The translations under genes were made by a program, and so were the position numbers. The notes beneath the pieces are model-generated. The model worked only from the letters and a program-made list of their open reading frames with translations, searched no databases and was not told the origin of the DNA. DNA of 64,000 nucleotides from Rotaria macrura (Eukaryota; Rotifera; Eurotatoria; Philodinida; Philodinidae): assembly GCA_900239685.1 (NCBI GenBank), contig OENT01000005.1:310001-374000 (forward strand), read 5' to 3'. Of the stretch, positions 1-14,400 are shown piece by piece (position 1 is the stretch's first letter; each line of letters starts with the position of its first letter).

Positions 1-527
1 AACAAGACTGACTTTTTGTGAAGTTGAAGAAGACAAGACTGGGGAGGGGGGGGGGCAGGGGGAGTGGAGGAGAGAAAGTTGAGCTTGCTCTAATGATTTT
101 ATTGAGTTTGTTTGGTAATTCATTCAAGAACTTCCTATTTCCCTTGTTTAATATGAATACGTAATAGAAAAAAAATTGAATTTACCGGAAGAAAATCTTA
201 GATTTCATGCACAATGAAACCGATAAATACTTTAATCTTTTCTTCATTTAGTCCTTATTTATTTGTGTGTTATTATTTTTTCATTATATAGTTGGATCTT
301 CTCTTTTATTGACAACTATACATCTGTTAGATATTGTGTCGGGTATTTTTATCTATTTATTCTCAAGATAAGACAAGCTTTTATGTAAACAGACTCGACT
401 ATTATCCATCCTTCTTCAAACATCCGTTTTGAATTCATTACGATTTATCCCCACTTGGCAACAATTAACTTAGATTGTCTATTCTTAGAGTTCAATATAT
501 ATATATATATATATCTTGTAATAATGA
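1..527. other. Left-edge non-coding stretch with G-run and (AT)n
   Basis: No coding exon is visible. The stretch holds a G-rich run near its start and an (AT)n run around 494-514, just below the stop codon of the membrane-protein gene on the minus strand. It presumably contains the 3' UTR and downstream flank of that gene. Confidence 0.5.
41..65 (+). repeat. G-rich run, possible G-quadruplex
   Basis: Four or more G-runs of at least three bases are packed into 25 bp, broken only by single A and CA interruptions. This stands out in an otherwise AT-rich window and fits the usual G3+ quadruplex pattern. It may equally be a simple low-complexity tract. Confidence 0.5.
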
Positions 528-1107
528 TTACATAATTCTTACACTCAAGAACGATGCACATCCGTCGCCGACGCCATTACTATTACTACCCAGATTGCCA
601 TTTGTATTTATTGTTTTGATAAATGCCACATCACTGTTGTTCGTTTCTCGAATACTACTACTCACACTAGTAAGATCTGATCTTGCCCGACGAGAATGAT
701 ATCTTAATTTATAATGAAATCGAAATCTAAAAATCAAAATTATATCATAAAAATCTTCATCTTCGATCGTGTCTTATTTGTTCATGTCTTACTTAACACC
801 GAATAAAAATAATATAAGACATGTCGAAGTTAAAATAATTAATATACCCAGAATAATTGAAATAATTGTTAAATATGTCGAATCATTTGTACGTTGACGA
901 AGATTTGTTAATGTTGACGATGAATTCAATGATAATTTACATGTCGTTGTTAGCAATAATTCAGGTATTGCTGGCGGACGTGGAGGTGGCATAAGAAGAT
1001 AACATGCGGATTCTTTTCGACATATCTCATACTTTTGTAAATGGTTAACATCATAAAATGAACTAATTTTTAAATTAGATAAAGTTCGATTCATACTACT
1101 GTTAAAT
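528..1107 (-). CDS. Single-pass membrane protein, last two exons (5' part not found)
   Basis: Two minus-strand exons are supported. Exon 1107-793 follows a good pyrimidine-rich acceptor (ctttctccattatag) and ends at a GTAAGA donor. Exon 726-528 follows tgatttttag and ends at a stop. The 66-bp intron is phase 2 on both sides. The product has an Asn/Ser-rich extracellular part with three Cys (EICRKESACYLL, TTTCK), a Pro-rich patch (MPPPRPPAIP), one hydrophobic segment (TIISIILGILIILTSTCLIL), then a basic stop-transfer region (RFHYKLRYHSRRAR) and a Ser/Asn-rich tail of about 55 residues. This predicts type I topology with a cytoplasmic C terminus. The first codon of exon 1107-793 is split, so at least one upstream exon should exist unless translation starts at the in-frame ATG at 1094. 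I do not recognise the family. Confidence 0.6.
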
Positions 1108-4100
1108 CTATAATGGAGAAAGAAAAGCACAAAAAGGCAACTATCATTCGATTGTTATATGCTCTCCTTTTTCTTTCCTATCACGTTTGCTCATATGTGT
1201 GACACAGTTCAACAATTATTACTTCTCTCAAAAAAAAAAAGAAAGAATACAGAAAGCGAGAGAGAGAGAGAATTAGGAGAGAAGAACTCTCTTTTCTGCT
1301 TGCTTGCTTACTTCACGTCTTTTATTCTAGTTTTTTTTTTGATGTGCATGTGAGAGGACCAAGAGTGTTGACAGACGCAATGCGTATATATGCATAGAGA
1401 CGGCATAGCAAACACATCGCACTTTCTCCTAAATTAGTCTGCTTCTTAGTTATACATTCTTAAAATGGAATACAGACAACGATCAATATGTTTCTCTCAA
1501 CTATATTTGAATTCACTATTGGTTAGTATTCATCAAGACAAAGGAAATTCACATACTTTAAGAAGTATTAATAACTAAGACTTCTTTCATTTTTTCTCTA
1601 TTGAGGCAAAAATAATGAATGCAAATCAATGATGACCTTGTCCTTATGTGTCACAATCTCTCACGGGAAGTAATAAAGAAGGTGTTAAGAAAAAAAATAT
1701 CAAACACGACAAGCTTAGCATTATGAAACAATAGATTAGAAGAAGAAAAGACGAGTAAGATAAGCACGGTTAGTTATAATAATACGGATGGATTCCATGG
1801 AAATAGTTTTTCTTACAAATGAATAGACTAATAGAAATACAATGTTATTCTAGACTTTGAAGAAATCTTATCTTACCTTGTATTAGTAATAATTATCATA
1901 TCTTTGTATTTCTACCATTAGTATTTAAAACGTTGTCTATCGTGATTGTCTTATGATCGGACTGTACACACGAAGAAAAAAAATATGTTCAAAGGGTATC
2001 ATGCTCCCGTGACTATATCATTGTTTATATTGTACATAAGTAAATGACACTAACTGAGTAGTGAAAGAGAAGAAGTTCAAAGCTCCAACACACACTCTCT
2101 TTTTTTTTACTACTTTTCTAAGTAATGATACATCTATTCATTTTCTTTTCTTTAGCATGTCGTGTACACATATATATAAATACATATATACATATATATG
2201 CATATACGCACAAATATTTATTGCAATCAATCTCGATACATCACCATCATTATTATTATCATCATCATCATCATCTTCTTCTTCTTCCTTCATCCATTTT
2301 CGAATCATACTGATAATTAGAGTGTCTCTCCCTGTTGCTTATGCTTTCTACTCTTTACGATGTCGTGTCACAGGAAGGTGTTTCTAATTTGATTTCTTTT
2401 CGAACAGTAGTTTGATCAACAGAATGTAATTATCGAACATACCGTGCTTGTCTGACCTTCAACCCATGTTCAATCACATTGAAAAGAGTAAGACGACAAA
2501 AAAAGAGAAAGAAAACCCTTATATATACAAATGTACATACACACATATGGCATGGAGACAAAGAGAAAGAGAGAGAGAGAGCATCAAATAACGATAAATC
2601 GTCAAAAAAATAAAACGAAGGTGGAGAAACATTCATCTGTTCAAGGTAGAATGAGATCAGAATTGTAGAACAAATGGTTAAATACCATAAATCATCGAAT
2701 TCAACGAGAGCATGCACGTGTGTGTATATGTTTGCAACCACGCGTATAGACACTAATGGACGACTAGACAACAGATAGAGACTACTTTTTAATACCTTCA
2801 AATAATAATAATAATAATGAAAAATGAACCAAATCAAACAATGATGAAAACAAAAAAGAAAGAAAAGAAATAAATCTATGTGTACCTATGAAAATATTTC
2901 TCGTTCAACTTCTATAAAGATTATGATTTTAAGTTAATGCTTTATTTAATCATTTGCTCAGAAGATCTCAAGATTAATGGAGATGTATAGAAAAAATTCT
3001 TGTGAATTAGATTGCAAGAAAGAAGAAATCTTGGTAATCAAACTCAGTTATAATCAATAATTTACTAATTTCAGAAGGTGTACACTGATTGCTCTGACTC
3101 ACGCGGCTTCTATATTTGATGAATAAAACATGAACTTAATCTAGTGAATAGAAATATAGAGAATGACTTCTTTATTAATCGATCATGATTTATACAACCG
3201 AGAAATTTCAAAATAAAAAAACACAACGAGATAATATTTCAAATAAATACTTTACGATATTATAGCTTGTCGAGAAACTATTCAATAAAATTCAAACCTA
3301 CTGATTTATGTTTCGTTTAACTATTTATCGTATTCAAAATCTTTTTTTTCATTAATTTCTATGATAATATGATTTAATTTTAGTTCTGTCTGAAATGAAA
3401 ATTTTTCTATGAAAACTGTTCAATATCATTTATCATAAAAAGATACATGAACGACAAACGATAAAGATCTCAAAATGATTCATTGAGTTCATTTTCTTTT
3501 TTCATCTGATAAAAATTTCACGTTCTCGATTAGTTTTTGTTTGCTTTTTTACCTATATTCTTAGGATTTGCTTATTGAATAAAGATATGTTTCTTTTTCA
3601 CATCAACTTTTAAGATTTAAAAATGTGTGAATAACTTTTCTTTTATTTCTCACTTGATTGTTAAACAAATCACATATATTTTTCTCTTCTTAGCGGCAGC
3701 GGCATCTCAGCATTTTTTCTTCTTCTTCATTTAATGTAAAATGAGAATGTTCAATACGTATGCGCATACATACATATTCTATCACATAGAACAAGCTTCA
3801 AAAGCAAATGAGGGATCATTTATTAACTTGACAGATTGTGTAATTTTATTTTTTTTTTCGTTTCAAGAGTTTGTTTTTAAACGGATATTTAACGAGTCTG
3901 CCTTGAGGGAGAGTCAATCTTTTGGTGTCAAGTTCTTCAATGTCACATCAATCATGTTCGGCCTGTCGGCAACGAACCTCGATCATTGAACACGTTTTCA
4001 AATATCCGTTCTTTCCTACATACCTGCATCGTAGGTGTGTGTCTGTGTGTGCAAGGATATATATATATATTTATGCATATGCCGAGAATGCTATGGTGAA

Positions 4101-7100
4101 GTGATGTCTGTGTGTACTTTCTTTTACTACATACATTTCTCTTTTTCTCTCGTTTCTCTCTGTATGTGGTCAGTTCGATAATTGTTGTACATAAATTAAT
4201 GAAACACAGAACGAAGAGTAAAATTGTTTTATTTTATTTTATCGTATGTACTTATACACTGATGACTACAAATGATAAGCATCGTCTGCCTGTACTTGAC
4301 ACTTATTTCAATGCCCATCGTGGACAAAAAAAAACTACACTATGTATGAATGTTGAAGAGAAAGAGTGAGTGAGGGAGAGAGAGAGTGAACGAATTCGTC
4401 TCAGTAAACTAATTAGACTGACTAAGGTATGAGTTAGATTCTTTTCTCTAGATATTGTCGTAATGCAAACAATCGAGACGGGTCGAGATTAATGAGAATG
4501 CCAATCAATTTGTGCTCATGGGTTCAGACAGTATGATACTTGTTAAAAACCTCCAATTACCTATTTATATGACAAAAGATAAGTTGATTTTTTTTTCGTC
4601 TGTCTCTGATTGTTATCTAGTCATATCATCTCTTTGATCAAGAGACATACTAAAAGATGTGATCTGATTTTTTTTCATGACTCTCATTGCATACTGTTCA
4701 TTGATGATTTGCCTGAGGATATAGTTCATAAGTATACAAAACAAAAATCATGACTTAGTACGTATTGTTCAGAGTTATTATCCAGAAAAAAAATCGATGG
4801 GTCAACTTACTATTCGTTAACATTTGACGCAAATGAGACAAGTGTATTGTTGCACACAATCGACTAATTCGTGTTACTTTGTAATATGTATATAGTGAGA
4901 AAAGAAGTGAAAGAGCATAGTTGTCATATTCTTTCTTCTTTTTTTTTTGTTAGATTACGTATGGGAAAGAGTATTAGGTAATCAATATATGCACATCATC
5001 TTGATTAACGATGTGGTCAGTAGTAACCTATTGTCCAGTGAATGCCTCGAGAGACAGTTGGCACCAATACTATTCACACAGCGTCTGTCATGCAGAGAAT
5101 ATGGATGATTTCCGTGCGTACTAATCAGCAGCAAAGGAGACAAAAAACGGAAGCATGCTTTAAAAAGGAGAATGAACGAAGACAATAGTGTTGTCTAGAA
5201 AAGGACATATATATCACTACAGTTTTACTTTCATTCAATCCATAGATACAGGAATAAAAAGATTAAGATCTTGCACTTTTTCTACGAACACCTGCAGACA
5301 AGAGAGAAAACTTCTTTTTCCTATTGATCATGTGCATTTATAATAAATTGATTTCGTCAAGTCATCACAATTTTGCATTCTTACTCATCTGTTCTTGATT
5401 TCAATAAAGATCGTGACATTTAATTCAATTACGAACTTTGATTCTAATTACTGTTACATTTGAAATTGATATGGCATCATTTTAAATTATATCTAATCAA
5501 TCAGTTTCTTTTTCTCTCTTTTTTTTATAAATATATTTGATCCATAACTTGTCTAGTTTAGTATTATTAACACTTGAAGTCGATCGTATTACATCTATTC
5601 GTATGCATATAGATCATAAAAATCGACAAGATGTTGCCTTTATTGTATTCATGTAAATGAAGTGAACATGATGACATTCTCAAGAGTAGTCATGTGTATG
5701 GCACTATAATAGACGATGGCGACGAAAGCGATCTACCTACACTTCTACAAGCATGTATTATTGTTGCACACGAACTATTGATACGATTATTTCTAATGAA
5801 TTTTATTTTTTCTTCTTCTCTTTCGTGTATGTGTGAAGTTGTTTAATGTTGTGTATATTAAATGAATAGCCATCAAACATTGAATGTCCAACTGTATTAT
5901 CGATTAGAATGGAAGCATATTTTTAATGAATTAAGAGACAGAATGAGTGTGTGTCACATGAATGTCACGATATTGAATATAAAGAAAAGGAAACTACACT
6001 GAGATAAAACAACCTAATCAAATTCAAATAAAGACTTTTTAGTAGTGTGCGACTACACTCAATAAATTGACCGACACACGAACATTCTATTTGTAATGTT
6101 TCGAATTGTTATGGAATAATTTTTATTGATGGGATTTAAAACGTTAAATATTGGTTTCTGTTTTAGTTCTCATCATAGAATTTCATATTTCGTAACTGCA
6201 ACAGATTTTAAGACTTATATAAGAAAACGTTATTGATTACATTGATACACAACGGTAACTATATGAATCACATTGTTCAAGGTGAATAGTAAGTTGTTCT
6301 ACTATTTTCATTATTTTAAACGAAAAACAAAAATCATTCACGTCATTTGTTTGCTCATTCGAATACTACAAAATAAACTTGAACCTTTGTTTTTCTGATA
6401 AAGGAAACAAACATAATTTATCAATGAAAAGTTTCATCACAATGAGAACGAGAACGATTAAACAATGCAATTTTTACTTGTACTTCTGATAAAAGAAGCC
6501 TATGACATCTTAACCTTACTTTTCTAGTCTCTCGAAATCATGCACGCGGTAAAAAACCATTCAAGTGCATTGCTCATGAAAGAAACCTGGAGTATAGACA
6601 ATGTCATGTCCTTACAATTAACTAACAATGAAAGTAGCATGCATCATTATTTTTTCAGTTGATCTTTATTTGTTTTGTTCCCATTTAAAACTTCATTCAT
6701 CAAACATTTTCTAATAATATAAATCAAAGATACATATTATTTGTTATATTGATCATCAACGACTATTGTCTACAAGAAGAACAACAGGATATTAGAGAAT
6801 GAAAATAAATCATTGTGTAGTCGAACAGCTTCAAAAACGGGCCTAGCTATGTTCAAATAAAAAGAACAATAATGAAAAACAAAAGATAATGAAACATTTC
6901 GATGAAAACATGAAATCTATTAGAATATAATATTTATTCTTTAACATGCATATTATAAATATACGTAACTGATCGCTTTGTCTTTTTATTATGATTCGAC
7001 AGTTTTAAGATAGTGAGTTGTAGTTTTCTACTAAAATACATTTCGTCTATAAAATTTCTTTATTCAAACTATTGACGTACTAAATTGTATACTTGTTTGA

Positions 7101-10100
7101 CTAAGTTAACGTTTCTTGAAATGATGCTCCTCAATAACACTGATTATTGATCATAGACTAACAATTCGAACAGCTAATTATTTCAGTTGCTATTTCGTCG
7201 TTCACAATTAAAAGACTATTTTACAAGAGTTTAAAAAAAGATTCTCCCTTATTCTTGTGTATGAAAAGTATCGCCAGTTTTGAGTTATTCTATTCTAGCA
7301 TACTATTTCTAAGGCATGTTGATATTTCGAAATGATAGGTTATAAAGTATGAAAATAACTTGCGATGAAATGTTGGAAACAAAACTAAAACGTAGCATAC
7401 TGAAATTATTTTCATATAACACGAAAATAAGTCAATACATTCAGTGCACAGTCGGTTGTGAGTATTTATATGTAGATATATATATATATATGTTTATTGG
7501 TTAAGAATATGTTCATTCGATGAAACCTTGTGCCATCAAAATAATAGATAAATCTAGACTTGTATAGTGATATTGATCTTCATCCTACAACATGTTGCTG
7601 AAACTGGCAGAAAAATCGATAAGATTGGATTAGATATGCAAGTTTAGTTTTTAATTTTTCCAAATATAGAATTAAAATTTCCGTAGGATTTCTAATTCAA
7701 GAGCCATGTGCTGACATTTTTATAGGTGTAAAAAATAAGCAATATTGAAAAGGTTGACGTTTATCTTCTCTCGGTTATGATTTCCTTGACTCAGTATGTG
7801 TTATTGCGGTTATTTTTGACATGGAGATACCGATGACATTATTCACCGTAGATTAATATAAATATCAGAAATTTTCATATAATTATTTATGAATGAGCAA
7901 TGATTTCACTTTTCACATGGATTTCCAAAACGAGTACGAAAACCAATCAAGTATTTCGTCCCCAAATATTCACTGATGGCAAAAGAGTTGTAATAAACTA
8001 AACATTCATACACTATGTTTTTTTGAAGAAATATTTATTTGTTCATATCACTTTCAGTTTTGTTAATATGCAGTACGTTCTAGTAGTCATATTCAAATTC
8101 TTGAAGATTAACACACAACCTCGAAAACAGAAACCTGTAAAACATTTTGATTCGAATCAAAATGCATGACGACTGTCATAGTAGTTCTCTTCGAATTAGA
8201 CAAGAATCGATCGAACACTCTAAGTCATTGTCTATTTGATCATCGCTGACATGAATAGCATTAATCAAATGTTCGTTTATACATTTCAATAGAATATAAA
8301 AATGAATCTTAAGACAGATATGAAATCAGATATCTAAGAAAATTTAACATATATTTTGTGACACTCGACAATTTTCATTTTGAAATAACATTCATTTTCC
8401 TTATAACTATTTATAATTCCTTGTTCTATGACGTTAGCAACTTTCGTTAAACATTAAATACAAAGACAATGCTGTCTTCTTGCAGATCTACAAACCATAA
8501 CAATAAACAGATTAATTAAGTTGTTTGAAAGATGATTCGAGTTTCTAGTTATTCCAGATACATAGTCTGGTATAGGTTATTTTTAACCTTTCCACTCTGT
8601 ATAATAAAGTTTCGTGACCTTGTTCAACAAAACAGTTTATGTTTAGTACGACGCATTATATAAATGGTGTATAAATAACCTAAGGAAGGACATATTGACG
8701 AGCTGTGGAAATCCATAAATCAGTGGATACCATTTTTGCTGTTTCAATCAGGGAAGTTTGATTAATGTTTTGATCGATAGAATTATTTCACGCATTTCCA
8801 GTGATTGAGGACAATTTTTTTCAATTAGCTGTCTATTCAGTGACACTATTCAGTATTCTAGAGTATAGAAAAAATGTCAGATATAAAAAAGATCCTTGCG
8901 TAAAATTAGTAATGATTTTGAGGAAGGCATATTTCGTTTTGAAAAACTATATAATAGTTATGTTATTATCTTACAACATGTTATAGAATTATCTTTATAC
9001 ATCAAGCAAGTAAATAGGATCCATTTCATTTAACAATCATATAGTTATTCTTTGTCATCGCATGAATTGAAATCTTTTAACTAGCTCACTTTTTACAGTT
9101 CTATTCAGAGCTTCTTTGTTATTTTATTGTCATTCTTGAATGAACTTTCAGTTATAAATTCTTTTCAGATGTCGCAACAGCTGGATATTCTTTCTTTTAT
9201 GATGACATTTTTTATCTATACAATATGACAATGATCACTTCTGAAGAATATTTCATGAGAAAAAAAACCTATTATACAAACTTGTAAAGTAATTTTTTAC
9301 TTTCGTTAATGTCTATACAGGCTGGTCCAGAAGAATTTCGATTCCTATTGAAAATATTGATAACATCAGAATAAGAACTTTTAAAATAGATACTTCATCA
9401 TCGACAACGCACAATTTATACGTAACACTATCGTTACTCATAGATTGACAAATACTATAGCTTATACGTGCTAACGAATTCTATCATATAGTCTTGAAGA
9501 TTAATGATCAACAAATGCCAGTGCTTGACTTTTTGAAGATATATATAAATTACGAAACTCGTGACAAATTTCAATTGAGATACTCCTTCGTCTAAATTGT
9601 TAATAAACTTGCATCGTACTATTTTACATGGTCGAGAATATAGACAAAGTGCCGATGAAACATCGTTATGTTTAATTGGAGTTTCCTTTCTTTTTTGTTG
9701 AAAGAAAATATTGATGAGTTTTTAGATAAGAAAATGTGATACATGAGGATAAACGAATATCTGTCTCATATTTCTGTGTTAATGATCAGGTTTCCTAATT
9801 GAATCAACAGTAATCAAGCCCGTCAACGGTCAACCGATGAAATTCAGATAACTTTGAATGTATTGCCTTTGTTTACGTATTACTACTATATTCTTAGATT
9901 TAGAAAGAAGAAATACGATGGTATGCCATCAATCTTCGGCAAACAAAGAATCGATGACTTTTGTTCGTTTACGTATCGTTCTTTTTTCTATTTCTCGTTT
10001 GCTTTTTATTTCCTGATTTCCGTGCACGATACAGTAACGGAGATTATTGCCAAGTAGATTATTCATAACTAGTTAAGAATTTCTTTCGATTGCAAATTGC

Positions 10101-11491
10101 AACATCTCTATCATTAAAACCAAGAGAAAAACAATACTCTTGCTTTGCAGGCAAAGTATCTTCTTTTTTTCGGACAGAAAACTGTCATAGAAAACTATTG
10201 ACTCTGTTTATGTATACTTGTCATTTATCTTTTGAAAAATAAAGCTTTTGTCGCACCTGCACAAGCTGTCATAACATCGGTACAATTTTAACCTTGACTC
10301 TCTGGTATATATATATGTGTCGACGATCTTCATCTCATACATCCATCATTATCCTTCTTATTTTTCTGTATACAAGATTAACGCATCTCTTATAACAAGA
10401 AAAAAAGAGATTCAACTGCGAAACACACCTGCGTCTATAAGAATAGATATGTGAGTAAATTAATGTTTGAACAGTTCAATGCGGATGGTTAAAGTTACTT
10501 GTTGTTTACTATTGAGAAGTAAAATGAGAAGAATCAAGGCTATTGTCATTTTTTCATCACCCATCACCATATCTTACCATGTATGAGATTGTCACCATCT
10601 GGTTCTGATTCTAGCCGTCAAGTAATCTACTCTCGAGAAACAAAGAAAGCGAAAGAAAGAAAGGAAGGGTGATAATCATTATTTGTTGAGTTCGTTCAAG
10701 CGTCTGTACATTTGCCAAGGAGAAATGATACTGCTAAGATTGTTATTACACTTGGTCATAGTTAACTATCAAGATTTCTGCACATCGTTAAATACCATAG
10801 TGTTCATCCAGTTTTTTATCGATTCGTTTGAGAGAATAAAAAAATAAAATACAATGATTTTATGGCTGATACCGTTCAGTAGCATACTACTTATCAGTAA
10901 GTTTTACTTAGTTCGAGATGACTACAGCCACTTGTCGAATGTTGCCTATCTGATCTGCTTTTCTTTTTCTCTTCGTTTTGTTTGAACTTTATTGCTACGC
11001 TTTTCATCATGGACGAATGCTAAAGTATCATTTATTGATCTTCGTCGATTCTATGATCTTAGAAGTTGCTGAAAGATTGTTATGATAAAACTTTTTTTTT
11101 ATTTACATCCATCTGAACAAGATTGACCTTTGGATATTACAGATGTATATTTGTATGTGCGCATAATATTCTATGACATTGACAAAGATTATATTAGTAT
11201 AAAATAGGAACACCTGAGGAGAAAACTAGAAAAGATTGTATTTGATTAACCATGAGAAGAAAGGAGGAGAAAAAAAGCTTGTGATATATGTGCCATTTGT
11301 CCAATTGAGCTAATATTTTTTTTGTTTTGTTCTTTACTCTTTTTTTTCCAGATAATACGTCGATTTCTTTAGTATCATGCAATGTTTGTCTTCTTATCAT
11401 CTAGTTTATTATGTTATATTTCTGACATAGTCATATAACTAGTAGTTGTAGTAGTGGCATATTTAGAATGAATCCATTTATATCATGATGC
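1108..11491. other. Gene-poor, microsatellite-rich 10 kb
   Basis: No convincing exon was found on either strand. The stretch carries many (TA)n runs (for example near 2170-2200, 4058-4070 and 7471-7490), (CA)n/(TG)n runs, GA-rich runs near 1256-1275 and 2567-2580, and an (ATC)n/(TTC)n tract near 2255-2290. Open frames here are short, start mostly at non-ATG codons and are low in complexity. Upstream exons of the membrane gene at 528-1107 and the promoter of the ephrin gene must lie partly here. Confidence 0.5.
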
Positions 11492-14400
11492 ATGGCGAAG
11501 ATAATTTTCATAGAATTATTTTTATCTTTATGGACGATTTTTTTCATGATCAATATCGTGAAAACTTATCATACATATGTGATATATTGGAATCAGACAT
11601 CATTTAAGTAAGTAGAATATAATAAAAAATAATCGAATCATTCTATTTGACATTTTTTTCGATTTACTACATTGATCAAATATGAGGTCGATTAACTTAC
11701 AAGTGTATGAACTATTAACATTGATGCAATAGTCCAGTGACTATACAACTGAAGACACATACATTGTATACAGACGTGACTCGTTACCTCATCAGGCATG
11801 TTCACGTGTCACGCAGTCATCGTAGACGAATGAATAGTAGTGGATCGAAATGACCTTTTCGACCACATATAGAGTTGAAAAAGATGCATTCTGTAGATTG
11901 CATAAAGGCTAACGTGTTGCCCATGTATACAATACACACATCCTATTGCTCATTAGCAAACACATCTCGTTTCGTCCAGTTGTCAGTCTTGTTGATATGT
12001 TTTCTTTTTAATTGCTAAAGATCGCGACGTAATCAAATCTTGAACAAACAAATGTACATGAAAAAAAAGTGCAAAAATTAAGACTATTCTGTTAAGCTTT
12101 TTATTTTCTTTCATTCTTTTTATTCATGCATTCATTCAGATTATCACACAAACAAAAAATGTTACAATCGTTGATGAATACTAATCTTTCCGTTGTCGCA
12201 ATTAAAGCAAGCTCGTTTTACTGTCTACAAAGCCCAAGGGTCAAAGGGGAAGTTTTTTCGTTTTCGTTTAATGAGCTACTTGCGTGTTCTCATAAATTTC
12301 GTTCACGTTTCTTTTTGTGCTAAAATCAACTGTCTCACGTACACATGCATGAATGCATTTAAGGCAGGACATACATACATGCATAGATATATATATATAT
12401 ATATACTTGACTGTCAAGCAGGCATATCATCATCATAAGAATGATGGACGAGTTAAAATTAGTGATGTGTGCGGATCGATTGTTTGATCGTCGTCGGTTT
12501 CGCCTCCTTTTCACTCATTTATATATTCAATTCAAACTCTTGGCGATATTGACTTTTTCTATTTTCTAAATGGGCTCTCGTAAAATAAACACTAGACAGT
12601 ATACTACTATTCAATGTCGACACTCGTTGACGATATAAAATATAGACGACACAGTATAGGGAAAGAAATTTTTGTATTTTAATATGTATTTGTATATGTA
12701 TATATATATACACACATACATCTATATATTCAAGTTCAATCTTTTCGCTTCAATAAATGTGAGAGATAGATGATTATTGAAAAAAAAATAAGATGTTCAT
12801 CTTGACATACGATCTTGTGATACAAATTGATATAGAATAGACATAGTACACTTCAAATTGAAATTGAAGAAAATTATTTCATATTCAGTCTTTTTCAACT
12901 AATCTCTATCATCCGTCTTTGTTACTCTCACCTCCGGTATTGTATTTGTGTGTGTGTGTATGTGTCTGTATACGCGCGTTCTCAATTGTTCACACAAGTG
13001 ACACACACACACACAAACACACATATGCATATATATATATATTTGCTTTGATCATTCATCGTTTTTCCTTTGTGATTAGTTCGTTTACCGCTTCAGCTCT
13101 CGAAGCGATCACTCATAGGCATACCAAAAAATTACGTGCATCAATGAACAAAACATGATAAGCCGTCCCGCCATTGATCGGAAAAAAATCGAAAGTCGAA
13201 AGAAAAAAAGGAGACGAATCAAGTTACAAATCTGAACGTCAACAATGCTACAAAAAAAGGGGAAGAGAACAAACACCATATTTTTGAACTGAATCGAAGA
13301 TAAGAATACAAAAAGCATTAGTTCATCTTTTCTCAATTAAGATCAGTTTTTTTTTATTTTGAAGAAGAGGAAAAAGAGCGAGAGAGCAAGAAACAGTTTA
13401 GAAGAGAACTGATGTATGCACATGTACATGATAATTGACTATCATGGACTGGTGATGTATTACGCGAGATTCATCTTGCATCGATATGATAATGAATACT
13501 GAACAGAAAGAAACGATGGAGCAGCAAGTGCACAAATGGTCCTTTCGTATCATCACAAATAATAAACGTTTTTTCTTTCTCTTTTACTCGCTCTTCATTT
13601 CTGGCTGTCGACAAAGAGAAACGAGAGACGAAGGGAAGGATAATTGGACCGTTTCTTTTTCTCGTATTAGAGCTGAAAGAGAGAGAGAGAACGAGAAGAG
13701 AGAACGGTCAGTTGAACAGAGCCTAGTATATGTGTATTCAGTCGATGCAGCGGCAGAGAGGCTATGTTCATCAACGAGCTGCTTGTGGTATCAATTCTTT
13801 TACTCATCTTCATAACTAGATATCAAACTTATTCGTTACTCCTTCAACCGTTCTATTGGAATCAAACGACATTCAGGTAAAAATAAAAGAAAAATGATTT
13901 TGTATTCAACAGATGAGAAGAAAACAATGAGATCAACTATAAATTGAAACTATTCTACTTTTTATCGTACACGAGGTGTTTTATGTACATTTGATTGATA
14001 TAGACTATTATAGTGCAATCTAGCATGATATCAATTCCTAACACAAAAGACATTTAGAAAAAAAAAGGTTCCAATTTTATTCATCTAGTAAACAATTTAC
14101 ATTGATACGTTTGTATTCTTGAATGTTAGGAATCTTATTTAATTGAAAGATTGTTAATAAAAAGATTAATCTGTTAGAAAAATATCATACAAATTATATC
14201 ACTAATAGAATATGACATAATTCTTTTGTTAGAACTTTTTCTTTTGAAATATTATTGTTTATTTATTTAATTGTGCAGTTGAATGCATAAAGGAGAAAAA
14301 AGTAAAGAAACCTCATACATTTACAGTGATATAATTTCTTTCTATTGACCATTCAGTTTTGTTTTTAGTCATAAGCGATCGATCGTGCAACTATGTAAAA

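Noticed and set aside
4982..5185. Minus-strand frame with Cys and hydrophobic start
   Set aside because: The apparent start is a TTG, no clear splice sites frame it, and no family is recognisable.
9310..9345. Possible eroded mariner-like terminus (tacaggctggtcc), with a similar tacagggtgttc at 14576
   Set aside because: No inverted partner, target duplication or transposase relic was found near either site.
10854..10896. Third candidate ephrin signal exon (MILWLIPFSSILLI followed by GTAAGT)
   Set aside because: It lacks the YWN motif, and its GTAAGT donor is phase 1, which breaks the frame at 15601.
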